64,000 nt of DNA from Actinophytocola algeriensis (GTDB lineage: Bacteria; Actinomycetota; Actinomycetes; Mycobacteriales; Pseudonocardiaceae). Where the stretch lies: NCBI RefSeq assembly GCF_014203735.1, contig NZ_JACHJQ010000001.1, positions 1 to 64,000 on the forward strand, written 5' to 3'. This document shows, in pieces, positions 40,057 through 49,245 of the stretch (its first letter is position 1; each line of letters starts with the position of its first letter). The notes beneath the pieces were generated by a model that worked only from the letters and a program-made list of their open reading frames with translations, made no database searches and was not told the origin of the DNA. A program made the position numbers and the translations under genes.

Positions 40057-41325
40057 GTGAAGCACACGGCGGTCGACGTCATCCGGACCAAGCGCGACGG
40101 CGATGTCCTGTCGGACGCCCAGATCGACTGGGTGATCGACGCGTACACCCGGGGCGAGGTGGCCGACGAGCAGATGTCGGCGCTGGCCATGGCGGTCTTT
40201 CTCAACGGCATGACGTTCGAGGAGACCGCCCGCTGGACCCAGGCGATGATCGACTCGGGGGAACGGCTGTCGTGGCCGGTCCCGACGGTCGACAAGCACT
40301 CGACGGGCGGTGTCGGCGACAAGATCACGCTGCCGCTGGCCGCGCTGGTCGCGACCTGTGGCGTCGCGGTGCCGCAGCTGTCCGGGCGGGGTCTCGGGCA
40401 CACGGGCGGCACGCTGGACAAGCTGGAGTCGATCCCGGGCTGGCGGGCGCAGCTGTCGACGGAGGAGATCCGCGCACAGCTGTCCGACGTCGGTGCGGTG
40501 GTGTGCGCACCGACCACGGGCCTCGCGCCCGCCGACCGCAAGCTGTACGCGTTGCGGGACGTGACGGCGACTGTCGAGTGCGTGCCGTTGATCGCGTCGT
40601 CGATCATGTCGAAGAAGATCGCCGAGGGCGCGGGTGCCCTGGTGCTGGACGTGAAGGTCGGCTCTGGCGCGTTCATGCGCTCGATCGAGGACGCCCGTGA
40701 GCTGGCGAAGGCGCTGGTGGCCATTGGGGTGGCCCACGGCCAGAAGGTGTCGGCACTGCTGACGGACATGTCGGTGCCGCTGGGCCGAGCGGTGGGCAAC
40801 GCGGTCGAGGTGGCGGAGGCGGTCGACGTCCTGCGCGGCGGCGGCCCGTCGGACGTGGTGGAGCTGACGGTGGCACTGGCGTCGGAGATGCTGTCCCTCG
40901 CGGGCGTGTCGGCGGACCCGGCGACGGTACTGGCGTCGGGCGCGGCCTATGAGACGTGGGAGAAGATGATCTCCGCGCAGGGCGGTGACCCGTCGGCCGA
41001 GCTGCCGTCACCGAAGCACGTGCACGTCGTAGCGGCACCCCGGGACGGGGTGCTGACCAGGCTCGACGCGCTGGGCGTCGGGGTGGCGGCATGGCGTCTC
41101 GGTGCCGGGCGGGCGCGGAAGGAAGACCCGGTGCAGGCGGCGGCAGGCATCATCTGCCACGCGAAGCCGGGGGATGTGGTGACGGCGGGCGAGCCGCTGC
41201 TGGAGCTGCACACGGACACCCCGGACGCGGTGGACGGTGCGCTGGCGTCGCTGGACGGCGCGTACGAGATCGGCGACGAGGCCGCGGCGCGGGACGGCCT
41301 GGTGATCGAGGTGGTCCGGGGCTAG
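40057..41325 (+). CDS. deoA: Thymidine phosphorylase
   Basis: 422-aa pyrimidine-nucleoside phosphorylase that splits thymidine or deoxyuridine to base and deoxyribose-1-phosphate. The phosphate-binding motif KHSTGGVGDKITL is intact, as are SGRGLGHTGGTLDKLESIPG and SIMSKKIAEGAGALVLDVKVG. GTG 40057 gives the normal family length. It is the last gene of the nucleoside import operon, followed by a hairpin array. Confidence 0.95.
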   Translation: MKHTAVDVIRTKRDGDVLSDAQIDWVIDAYTRGEVADEQMSALAMAVFLNGMTFEETARWTQAMIDSGERLSWPVPTVDKHSTGGVGDKITLPLAALVATCGVAVPQLSGRGLGHTGGTLDKLESIPGWRAQLSTEEIRAQLSDVGAVVCAPTTGLAPADRKLYALRDVTATVECVPLIASSIMSKKIAEGAGALVLDVKVGSGAFMRSIEDARELAKALVAIGVAHGQKVSALLTDMSVPLGRAVGNAVEVAEAVDVLRGGGPSDVVELTVALASEMLSLAGVSADPATVLASGAAYETWEKMISAQGGDPSAELPSPKHVHVVAAPRDGVLTRLDALGVGVAAWRLGAGRARKEDPVQAAAGIICHAKPGDVVTAGEPLLELHTDTPDAVDGALASLDGAYEIGDEAAARDGLVIEVVRG

Positions 41326-41332
41326 CGCCACC

Positions 41333-41505
41333 GAAGACGCTGTCGAGACAGCTGCAATGCCATGAAGGGGTCCTTCGTCACGCCCGGCGTGATGAAGGAC
41401 CCCTTCGTTGTGCTCAGCGTGATGAAGGACCCCTTCGTAACGCCCGGTGTGATGAAGGGCCCCTTCATGCCATAGGGCCACGTCCTGAAAGCGCCTTTCA
41501 CGGCA
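41333..41505. repeat. Hairpin-repeat array, copy E2
   Basis: Four 30-bp hairpin units (gaaggggtccttc, gaaggaccccttc twice, gaagggccccttc) between the borders gacgctgtcgagacagctgc and ccacgtcctgaaagcgcc. It is the same element as E1 (reverse orientation) and E3. It lies between convergent genes (deoA and the M20 amidohydrolase), where a bidirectional terminator is expected. Confidence 0.85.
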
Positions 41506-41612
41506 CGAAGGCCACCGAGCACGGGGCAGACCCGCAGCCAAACAACGAAACCGAGGAGCCATCCCAGAGACCTGCCCTCCGGCGAGGAGCCTCCGGAGGG
41601 CACCCCATCCGG
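41506..41612. repeat. Conserved tail adjoining array E2
   Basis: The sequence after E2 (gcacgaaggccaccgagcac, then gcagccaaacaac, gagccatcccagagacctgc, and the hairpin ccctccggcgaggagcctcc) recurs after E3 at about 59870-60135, where it is split by a palindromic insert. It codes for nothing obvious. Confidence 0.75.
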
Positions 41613-41646
41613 CGCGCGGATCCAGGCTGAGTGCCCCGAATGCGTC

Positions 41647-42948
41647 TCAGGCCAGGGCGGCCAGCGCTGTGTGCGTCAGCACGCGGACCCCCGTCAGCAG
41701 GGCCCGCTCGTCCAGCACGAACGTCGGCTGGTGCAGATCCGGCGGCGTACCCTCCCCGGACCAGACACCCAACCGGGCAAAGGATCCGGGCACGTTCTCC
41801 AGGTACCACCCGAAGTCCTCGCCACCGGACGACTGCTTGGTGCCGGTCACGGCCTGCTCACCCAGCGCGGCCTCGACCCCGGCCCGGAGCACCGCCTCGG
41901 ACTCGACGTCGTTCACCACAGGCGGCACGCCGCGCCGGTGTTCCAGCTCGAACCCGACCCCGGTGGGGGCGAGCAGCGACTGCACCAGCCCGGCCACCAA
42001 CGGCTCCAGGTCGGCCCACACCTCGTGGTCACCGGTGCGCAGCGTCCCCCGCAGGACTCCGTCCTGCGGCACGGCGTTCGGCGCCTCACCGGCGTGCACG
42101 GCGCCCCACACGAGCACGGTCCCGGACCGCGGGTCGATGCGGCGCGACAGCAGCGCGGGCAGCCCCGTGATGACGGTGCCGAGCGCGTGCACCAGGTCCG
42201 CCGTCAGGTGCGGTCGCGACGTGTGCCCGCCGGGCGAGGTGAGCCGCAGCTCGAGCAGGTCCGTCGCCGACGTGATGGCACCGACGCGGGTGCCGACGCT
42301 GCCGACCCTGAGCCGGGGGTCGCAGTGGAGGCCGAAGATGGCGTCCACTCCGTCAAGTCCGCCCGCGGCGATGACGTCCAGCGCGCCGCCGGGCATGACC
42401 TCCTCGGCGGGCTGGAACACCAGCCGGACCCGGCCGGGCAGCTCGGGTGCGGACGCCAGCGCGAGACCGGCGCCGAGCAGCATCGAGGTGTGGCCGTCGT
42501 GGCCGCAGGCGTGTGCCGCGCCGGGCACGGTGGAGGAGAACGGCAGGCCGGTCAGCTCGGTCAGCGGCAGCGCGTCCATGTCGGCGCGGAGGGCGACGCA
42601 GCGGTCGCCACCTCCGTTGTCGCCGCCGATGTCGCAGATCAGGCCGGTGCCGGTGTCGAACACCTTCGGGTGCAGGCCCGCGGTGGACAGCAGGCCGGCC
42701 ACCAGCTCGGTCGTGTTGTACTCGCGCCTGGACAGCTCGGGGTTGGCGTGGATGTGCCGGTACCAGGCGAGCACGTCCGGCGCGTTACGTGTCAGCCAGT
42801 CGTCGAGCCATTCCGGCCCGCGACCGGCTCCGATGTCATCCACACTGGGCATACTGACGCCCTTGTCGGTGATCAGCACGCCGGCCCCATTCGCGGCAGC
42901 TGAGCCGCCGTCCTTGGGCACGTCGGATCGCGAGTCGAGCACGGTCAC
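41647..42948 (-). CDS. M20-family amidohydrolase (N-acyl amino acid / hippurate hydrolase type)
   Basis: 433-aa zinc peptidase-like amidohydrolase. Metal and catalytic motifs are LRADMDALPL, AHACGHDGHTSMLL (including the ligands His and Asp), FQPAEEVMPGG (catalytic Glu) and SGGEDFGWYLE. GTG 42948 follows a strong GGGAGG site and the added 32 codons are rich in G/C at third positions; ATG 42852 would give a standard 401-aa enzyme. In mycobacteria two such genes also flank the PNP/phosphosugar mutase region. Confidence 0.9.
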   Translation of the reverse strand: MTVLDSRSDVPKDGGSAAANGAGVLITDKGVSMPSVDDIGAGRGPEWLDDWLTRNAPDVLAWYRHIHANPELSRREYNTTELVAGLLSTAGLHPKVFDTGTGLICDIGGDNGGGDRCVALRADMDALPLTELTGLPFSSTVPGAAHACGHDGHTSMLLGAGLALASAPELPGRVRLVFQPAEEVMPGGALDVIAAGGLDGVDAIFGLHCDPRLRVGSVGTRVGAITSATDLLELRLTSPGGHTSRPHLTADLVHALGTVITGLPALLSRRIDPRSGTVLVWGAVHAGEAPNAVPQDGVLRGTLRTGDHEVWADLEPLVAGLVQSLLAPTGVGFELEHRRGVPPVVNDVESEAVLRAGVEAALGEQAVTGTKQSSGGEDFGWYLENVPGSFARLGVWSGEGTPPDLHQPTFVLDERALLTGVRVLTHTALAALA

Positions 42949-43119
42949 GCGATCCTCCCAAGGTCCCGTGAGTGATTCATGATTCGTCAATCCTGCACCA
43001 TCAGTGGTGGTGGATCGCACGAGGTTTCCTGGTCTACCGGTTGCCGGTACCACCAGAGCGCCGAGCGGTGGGACCGCTTCAGCCTCGCTAAACGATCACT
43101 GTCGGCCAGCGGCCGTTGG

Positions 43120-43437
43120 CTACTTCTTGGGCTTGGCCTTCTTACGCCGGATGCTTCGGCCCCAGATCACGACGCCGATCAGCAGTGCGGAGGCGACGCC
43201 CATCACGATCTTCCGCCGCGACTCGGCCCGGTCCGACTCCGTCTCAGCGGGGTCGAGCTCGACCGTCGGCGCGCTCGGCGCGGTGGACGGCCCGGTGGGC
43301 GGCGGCGCCGGCTGGTGCCCGGCGACGAGGCCGTACTCACGGTCGGAGGGGTGCGACTCCGCGACCGCGTGAACCGGAAGCAGCGCGACGACGAGCCCCG
43401 TGAGTGTCACGACGAGTAGTCGAACCGCGCTGCGCAT
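43120..43437 (-). CDS. Small membrane-anchored extracytoplasmic protein
   Basis: 105 aa: signal sequence (1-26, ending AVA), a short Pro-rich exterior segment, a transmembrane helix (about 76-93) and a Lys/Arg-rich tail ending KKAKPKK. No family recognised. It is upstream of the amidohydrolase gene on the same strand. Confidence 0.7.
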   Translation of the reverse strand: MRSAVRLLVVTLTGLVVALLPVHAVAESHPSDREYGLVAGHQPAPPPTGPSTAPSAPTVELDPAETESDRAESRRKIVMGVASALLIGVVIWGRSIRRKKAKPKK

Positions 43438-43501
43438 GAGACAAGCCTATCGAGAAGGTGAACAGTCGATCAGCGGCCGTGTGGGTATTGATGCGAGATC
43501 G

Positions 43502-44461
43502 TCAGTCCGCGTCGGTGGTGGCGAGCACCGCGATCCCGCGCCCGCCGGGCCGCAGGCACAGCACACCGAGGTCCCACGAGATCCGCTTGAACCAGTCGTT
43601 CGCCGCGTCGAACAGCCACCACGCGCACCCCGCCACAGCCCCGCCTGCCAGCGCTTTCACCGACCGCCACGCCGCCAGCCTGCCGTACGCGCCGCCCTGC
43701 CCCCGGTCGTACGCGCCACCGTCGGCGGCCGCGGTGAACAGCGTCGTCACGACCTGCGGCAGCGTCGCGCGCCGCAATGCGAGCCCGTTGCCGGCGAGGC
43801 AGTCGAGACCCAGCGACTCGACCGTCCGGATCCCGACGTCCGTCGCAGCCAGTGGTGCGGCCACCGTGAACACCGCGGCCTCGGCCCGTCCGTTCGACTC
43901 GGTCAGCCACGTGGTCACGGCCGAGGTGATGTCCGCCGGGCTGGTCAGACGGGTCGCGGACGGCACCGCGCCGGCCGCCGTGATCAGCTCCGACCGCGTG
44001 GTGGCACCCGTTTCGCCGGGCGGTGTTTCCCCGGGCAGTGGCGTCAGCGGCAGCTCGCCGAGCGGGTGCCCGGCCAGCCGGGTCCGCCACTCCGGACCCA
44101 CCGGTACCCCGCGCAGCACCAGCTCGTGCACCAGGCACGCCCCCAGCTCCCGCGGCAGGTCCAGCGACAGCAGCACCGACGCGGGCTGGCCGGTCGCGAG
44201 CAGAGCCGCCGTCGACCGCACCCGCCGCGCGGGCAACCGGGCCGCGAGCCGGACCACGGCCGCCGCCCGCGATGCGGACGGGGTCAGCGCAAGCAGCCGC
44301 TCCACGTGGTCGAAGACGCTGTCGTAGGTCAGGTGACCTGGATCCGCGAGCAGCGCGTGCGCCAGCTCCTCCAGCCGAGGCACCTCGTCCGCCGACGACC
44401 AGCGGTCCAGCTCCGCGTAGTACGGCCGGACGTCGGCCTTGCCACGCAGCGCGGACAGCAT
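43502..44461 (-). CDS. Unknown protein downstream of meaB
   Basis: 319 aa, hydrophilic and helix-rich in the N-terminal half (YYAELDRWSSADEVPRLEEL; ALLADPGHLTYDSVFDHVERL), with a Gly/Ala-rich C-terminus containing GCAWWLFDAANDWFKRISWD. I do not recognise the family. ATG 44461 is taken as start although it lies 15 nt past the meaB stop without a good ribosome site. Co-orientation with mutA-mutB-meaB suggests a possible link, but nothing in the sequence shows it. Confidence 0.7.
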   Translation of the reverse strand: MLSALRGKADVRPYYAELDRWSSADEVPRLEELAHALLADPGHLTYDSVFDHVERLLALTPSASRAAAVVRLAARLPARRVRSTAALLATGQPASVLLSLDLPRELGACLVHELVLRGVPVGPEWRTRLAGHPLGELPLTPLPGETPPGETGATTRSELITAAGAVPSATRLTSPADITSAVTTWLTESNGRAEAAVFTVAAPLAATDVGIRTVESLGLDCLAGNGLALRRATLPQVVTTLFTAAADGGAYDRGQGGAYGRLAAWRSVKALAGGAVAGCAWWLFDAANDWFKRISWDLGVLCLRPGGRGIAVLATTDAD

Positions 44462-44475
44462 CGTCTCGATCGAGG

Positions 44476-45459
44476 TCAGTTCGCGAACTCCTTCAGTAGG
44501 CGTTCCGCGGCCAGGGTCGGCGTGAGCGTGCCGTCCGCGACCTGCTGTTCCAGCGACGGCGCGAGCGCGCGGACCCCGGGGTGCTCGGACAGCCTGGTCA
44601 GCAGCGTGTCCCGCACCATCGTCCACGTCCAGTCGACCTGCTGCCGCCGCCGCTTCTCCGCCAGCGCACCCGACTCGGTCAGCGTGTCGTGGTGCCGTTT
44701 CACCTGTTCCCACAGGGTGTCCAGCCCGGCGCCGGTCATGCCGCTGCACGTCAGCACCGGCGGGGTCCACCCGTCCGACGACGCCTGCAGCAACCGCAGC
44801 GCCCCCGACAGCTCGCGGGCCGCCTTGCGCGCGGGGAGCTCGTGGTCGCCGTCGGCCTTGTTCACCGCGATCACGTCCGCCAGCTCGAGCACGCCCTTCT
44901 TGATGCCCTGCAGCTGGTCGCCGGTGCGGGCCAGCGTGAGCAGCATGAAGCAGTCGACCATGTTGGCGACCGAGATCTCGGACTGGCCGACGCCGACGGT
45001 CTCGACCAGCACCACGTCGTAGCCCGCGGCCTCCATCAGCACGATCGTCTCGCGGGTCGCGCGGGTGACGCCGCCGAGCGTGCCGGACGTCGGCGACGGG
45101 CGGATGAACGCCGACGGGTCCACCGACAGCCGCGCCATCCTGGTCTTGTCACCCAGGATCGAGCCGCCGGTGCGCGACGACGACGGGTCGACGGCCAGCA
45201 CCGCGACCCGGTGCCCGGCGCCGGTGAGCTGGGTGCCGAGCGCGTCGATGAACGTCGACTTGCCCGCCCCCGGCACCCCGGTGATGCCGACCCGGTGCGC
45301 GCCACCGGCGTGCGGCAGCAGCTCCACCAGCAGCTGCTGTGCCAGCGTGCGGTGGTCCGGCCGCCGCGACTCGACCAGCGTGATCGCCTTGGACAGCGTG
45401 CCGCGGTCACCCGCGAGCACACCCTCGGCGTACGCCGCTACGTCAACGTCCCGCGGCAT
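44476..45459 (-). CDS. meaB: Methylmalonyl-CoA mutase-associated GTPase MeaB
   Basis: 327-aa G3E-family P-loop GTPase that protects and reloads the B12 cofactor of methylmalonyl-CoA mutase. Walker A is GVPGAGKST (near 60-68), followed by [30 protein letters not shown] (switch region) and NKADG for guanine specificity. The ATG overlaps the mutB 3' end by 17 nt. Older annotations as ArgK kinase are not supported. Confidence 0.95.
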   Translation of the reverse strand: MPRDVDVAAYAEGVLAGDRGTLSKAITLVESRRPDHRTLAQQLLVELLPHAGGAHRVGITGVPGAGKSTFIDALGTQLTGAGHRVAVLAVDPSSSRTGGSILGDKTRMARLSVDPSAFIRPSPTSGTLGGVTRATRETIVLMEAAGYDVVLVETVGVGQSEISVANMVDCFMLLTLARTGDQLQGIKKGVLELADVIAVNKADGDHELPARKAARELSGALRLLQASSDGWTPPVLTCSGMTGAGLDTLWEQVKRHHDTLTESGALAEKRRRQQVDWTWTMVRDTLLTRLSEHPGVRALAPSLEQQVADGTLTPTLAAERLLKEFAN

Positions 45460-47629
45460 TGATGAGCTTCCGCAGCAGGTCGGTGGCCGCCTCGGCGATC
45501 ACCGTGCCGGGACCGAAGATCGCGGCCGCGCCCGCGTCGTGCAGCTCGTCGTAGTCCTGCGGCGGGATCACGCCGCCGACGACGATCATGATGTCGTCGC
45601 GGCCGAGCGTGGCCAGTTCCGCGCGCAGCGCGGGCACCAGCGTGAGGTGCCCGGCGGCCAGCGAGTTGACGCCGACGATGTGCACATCCGCCTCGACGGC
45701 CTGCCGCGCCACCTCCGCCGGGGTCTGGAACAGCGGGCCCACGTCGACGTCGAAGCCGAGGTCGGCGAACGCGGTCGCGATCACCTTCTGGCCGCGGTCG
45801 TGTCCGTCCTGGCCCATCTTCGCGACGAGGATGCGCGGGCGCCTGCCCTCCGCCTCGGCGAACTCGTCCACGACCCGGCGCGCTTCCTCCACATTGGACA
45901 CGTCGCCGACCTCCTCCGAGTAGACGCCGGAGATCGTACGGATCTGCGCCGAGTGCCGTCCCCACACCTTGCCGAGCGCCTCGGAGATCTCGCCGACGGT
46001 GGCCTTCGCGCGGGCCGCGTCGATCGCCAGCGCGAGCAGGTTGCCCTCGCCGTTCGCGGCTGCCGACAGCGCGTCGAGCGCACTGTCCACGGCGGACTGG
46101 TCGCGTTCCGCGCGGAGCCGGCGCAGCTTCTCCAGCTGCTGCGCCCGCACGCCCGCGTTGTCGACCTTCAGCACGTCGATCCGCTCGTCCGCGTCCGCGA
46201 GCCGGTACTTGTTCACACCGATCACCGGCTGGCGGCCGGAATCGATGCGTGCCTGAGTTCGCGCGGCCGCCTCCTCGATGCGCAGCTTCGGGATGCCCGC
46301 GTCGATCGCGCGCGCCATGCCGCCCGCCGACTCGACCTCCTGGATGTGGCCCCACGCCTTGCGCGCCAGGTCGTGGGTGAGCCGCTCGACGAACGCGCTG
46401 CCGCCCCACGGGTCGATGACGCGCGTGGTGCCGGACTCCTTCTGCAGCAACAACTGCGTGTTCCGCGCGATGCGGGCGGAGAAGTCGGTCGGCAGGGCCA
46501 GCGCCTCGTCGAGTGCGTTGGTGTGCAACGACTGCGTGTGCCCCTGCGTGGCGGCCATCGCCTCGACGCACGTGCGGATCACGTTGTTGTAGACGTCCTG
46601 CGCGGTCAGCGACCAGCCGGACGTCTGACAGTGCGTCCGTAACGACAGCGACTTGTCGGACAGCTTCTGCCCGGCCGGCTCGAACTGCTTCACGAGCTTC
46701 GCCCACAGCAGCCGCGCGGCACGCAGCTTCGCGACCTCCATGAAGAAGTTCATGCCGATGGCCCAGAAGAACGACAGCCGTGGCGCGAACGCGTCCACGG
46801 ACAGCCCAGCCTCCACCCCGGCGCGGATGTACTCGACCCCGTCGGCCAGCGTGTACGCCAGCTCGAGATCGGCGGTGGCACCCGCTTCCTGCATGTGGTA
46901 GCCGGAGATCGAGATGGAGTTGAACTTCGGCATGTGCCGGGACGTGTGCGAGAAGATGTCGGAGATGATCCGCATCGACGGCTGCGGCGGGTAGATGTAG
47001 GTGTTGCGGACCATGAACTCCTTGAGGATGTCGTTCTGGATGGTCCCCGTGAGCTTGTCCTGCGGCACACCCTGTTCTTCGGCCGCCACCACGTAGAGCG
47101 CGAGGATCGGCAGCACGGCGCCGTTCATGGTCATCGACACCGACATCTTGTCGAGCGGGATGCCGTCGAACAGCTGGCGCATGTCGTAGATCGAGTCGAT
47201 CGCGACGCCCGCCATGCCGACGTCACCGGCGACGCGCGGGTGGTCGGAGTCGTAGCCGCGGTGCGTCGCGAGGTCGAACGCGACCGAAAGGCCTTTCTGA
47301 CCGGCGGCGATGTTGCGGCGGTAGAAGGCGTTCGACTCCTCGGCGGTGGAGAAACCCGCGTACTGGCGGATGGTCCACGGCTGATTGACGTACATCGTCG
47401 GGTACGGGCCGCGCAGGTACGGCACGATGCCCGGGTAGGTCTCCAGGAAGTCGAGCCCGGCCGTGTCCTCGCGGGTGTACAGCGGCTTGACGCCGATGCC
47501 TTCCGGTGTCTCCCACATCAGCGCGTCCGGGCCCTTGCCCGTGGCGTCCTGCACGGCCGCCTGCCAGTCGGCCGCGGACCCGGCGTCCGGCTCGCCGAGT
47601 GCGATCTCGGAGAAGTCGGGGATGCTCAT
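45443..47629 (-). CDS. mutB: Methylmalonyl-CoA mutase large (catalytic) subunit
   Basis: 728 aa, the standard MutB length. The N-terminal TIM barrel binds the CoA ester ([34 protein letters not shown]), and the C-terminal B12 domain has the base-off histidine motif in [10 protein letters not shown] plus [13 protein letters not shown] and [12 protein letters not shown]. It interconverts succinyl-CoA and (R)-methylmalonyl-CoA. The ATG overlaps the mutA stop (ATGA). It supplies extender units or metabolises propionate. Confidence 0.97.
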   Translation of the reverse strand: MSIPDFSEIALGEPDAGSAADWQAAVQDATGKGPDALMWETPEGIGVKPLYTREDTAGLDFLETYPGIVPYLRGPYPTMYVNQPWTIRQYAGFSTAEESNAFYRRNIAAGQKGLSVAFDLATHRGYDSDHPRVAGDVGMAGVAIDSIYDMRQLFDGIPLDKMSVSMTMNGAVLPILALYVVAAEEQGVPQDKLTGTIQNDILKEFMVRNTYIYPPQPSMRIISDIFSHTSRHMPKFNSISISGYHMQEAGATADLELAYTLADGVEYIRAGVEAGLSVDAFAPRLSFFWAIGMNFFMEVAKLRAARLLWAKLVKQFEPAGQKLSDKSLSLRTHCQTSGWSLTAQDVYNNVIRTCVEAMAATQGHTQSLHTNALDEALALPTDFSARIARNTQLLLQKESGTTRVIDPWGGSAFVERLTHDLARKAWGHIQEVESAGGMARAIDAGIPKLRIEEAAARTQARIDSGRQPVIGVNKYRLADADERIDVLKVDNAGVRAQQLEKLRRLRAERDQSAVDSALDALSAAANGEGNLLALAIDAARAKATVGEISEALGKVWGRHSAQIRTISGVYSEEVGDVSNVEEARRVVDEFAEAEGRRPRILVAKMGQDGHDRGQKVIATAFADLGFDVDVGPLFQTPAEVARQAVEADVHIVGVNSLAAGHLTLVPALRAELATLGRDDIMIVVGGVIPPQDYDELHDAGAAAIFGPGTVIAEAATDLLRKLINAAGR

Positions 47630-49158
47630 GACCGGGCCTCCAGCGCCGCCTCGAACGGTTCCGCGTACCGCACCCTCGGCAACCCGCCCGACGGCGGCGC
47701 CGGTTCCGGTTGGCGCGTCAGGGGTTTCTCGTCCTTGTCGGGGAAGACGGTCACGCCGGTGATCGCCTCCTCGCCCGCGTCGAGCCGCGCGGTGCGGGCC
47801 GCGCGGGTGGCTGCGAGCTTCTCCTCGACGAGCCCGGAGTCGAGCGCGGCGACGATCCCGCCCGCCTTCTCGATCTCCTGGAACACGGCCCAGCCCGCGT
47901 GTGCCAGCTCGTCGGTGTGCCGCTCCACGTACCAGGAACCACCCGCCGGGTCGATCACTCCGGCGACCCGCGACTCTTCCAGCAGGATCGACTGGGTGTT
48001 GCGGGCGATGCGGCGCGCGAACGCGTCCGGCAGGCCGATGGCCGCGTCGAACGGCTGCACCGTCACCGCGTCCGCACCGCCGACGCCTGCGGCGAAGCAG
48101 GCGAGGGTGGTGCGCAGCATGTTGTTCCACGGGTCGCGGCGGGTCGTCATCGTGGTGGAGGTCACGGCGTGCTGCGGCACGGCTGCGCGCGGCGCGCCGC
48201 AGACCTCCGCGACCCGCGCCCAGAGCCTGCGCGCGGCCCGCAGCTTCGCGATGGTGCCGAACTGGTCGGCGGTGGCGGCGAACCGGAACTCCAGCTGCCG
48301 CGCCGCCTGCTCGACCGACAGCCCGGCGCCGGTCAGCGCACGCAGGTAGGCGACGGCGGTCGCCAGCGCACAGCCCAGTTCCTGCCCGTCGGACGAGCCC
48401 GCCTCGTGGTACGGCAGGGCGTCGACGACCACGGACCGCAGGTTCACGTGCCGCTCGGCGATCCGCTTGGCCAGGCCCGCGGCGCCGTCGAGGTCGGCCG
48501 GGGTCCCGGTGCGGGCGCGGTGGCCGAGCGGGTCGGCGCCGAGGTTGCCGAGCACCGCGCCGGCCGGGACACCTTTGTCGTCGTGCACCGCGAGCAGCGC
48601 GTCCGCGGCGGCCACGAAGTCGGCGCCCGCGTCGAGGGTGACCGGGGCGAGGTCGGTGTAGACGTCGGCGAGCACGTCCGGCAGCGCGTCGACGGGCAGC
48701 CCGGCCGCGCCGACGACGAGCCACAGTGACGCGACACCGTTCTCCAGGTCGGCCAGCACCGCGCGGCGGGTGGTGCCGACGTCCGGGTCGGCGTGGCGCT
48801 GGCGGACGTCCCAGCCGATGGCGGCCGCGCCGTCGGGCCTGCTGCCCCTGGTGGACGGGGAGTCGCCGGGGAAGCCGGGGGCCATCGCGGTGGCGATCGT
48901 GCCGTCGGGCGCGCTACCCCTGGTGAACGGCGGCAGGCCGGGGAAGCCGGCGTCGGGGGCCGCGTCGTCCGCCGTGTAGAGGGGCTGGATGGCGAAACCG
49001 TCGTAGGTGGCGCTCGCGAGGAGGTCCTCGAGGGGGCCCTCGTGGGCGTCGACGTCTGCGCCCGACCTGCGCAGCACCTTGTCGACCATGGCCCGCCACT
49101 GGTCCCTGGTCGCCGCGTCGAACTCCGATGCCAGCCGCAACTGGTCCGCCGAGGTCAT
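47626..49158 (-). CDS. mutA: Methylmalonyl-CoA mutase small subunit, lacking the C-terminal domain
   Basis: 510 aa with the MutA-type barrel ([57 protein letters not shown]). Characterised MutA proteins are about 610-640 aa and end in a degenerate B12-like domain; this one stops right after the barrel (FEAALEARS) and overlaps mutB by 4 nt. The loop GFPGxxPxTRGSxPDG occurs twice (71-86 and 95-110), a 72-bp tandem duplication. ATG 49158 is chosen; TAGCAT lies 9 nt upstream, so the transcript may be leaderless. Confidence 0.9.
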   Translation of the reverse strand: MTSADQLRLASEFDAATRDQWRAMVDKVLRRSGADVDAHEGPLEDLLASATYDGFAIQPLYTADDAAPDAGFPGLPPFTRGSAPDGTIATAMAPGFPGDSPSTRGSRPDGAAAIGWDVRQRHADPDVGTTRRAVLADLENGVASLWLVVGAAGLPVDALPDVLADVYTDLAPVTLDAGADFVAAADALLAVHDDKGVPAGAVLGNLGADPLGHRARTGTPADLDGAAGLAKRIAERHVNLRSVVVDALPYHEAGSSDGQELGCALATAVAYLRALTGAGLSVEQAARQLEFRFAATADQFGTIAKLRAARRLWARVAEVCGAPRAAVPQHAVTSTTMTTRRDPWNNMLRTTLACFAAGVGGADAVTVQPFDAAIGLPDAFARRIARNTQSILLEESRVAGVIDPAGGSWYVERHTDELAHAGWAVFQEIEKAGGIVAALDSGLVEEKLAATRAARTARLDAGEEAITGVTVFPDKDEKPLTRQPEPAPPSGGLPRVRYAEPFEAALEARS

Positions 49159-49245
49159 ACCCCGCAATGCTACGGACGCCTGGTGCGAGCGCCAGGGCAC
49201 GCGAGTGTGAGGCTGATCGCCGACGATCCGGTGTTTACCGGCACA

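Noticed and set aside
44476-45459. ArgK-type kinase of the arginine transport system
   Set aside because: Older name; the motifs and the mutB linkage identify MeaB.
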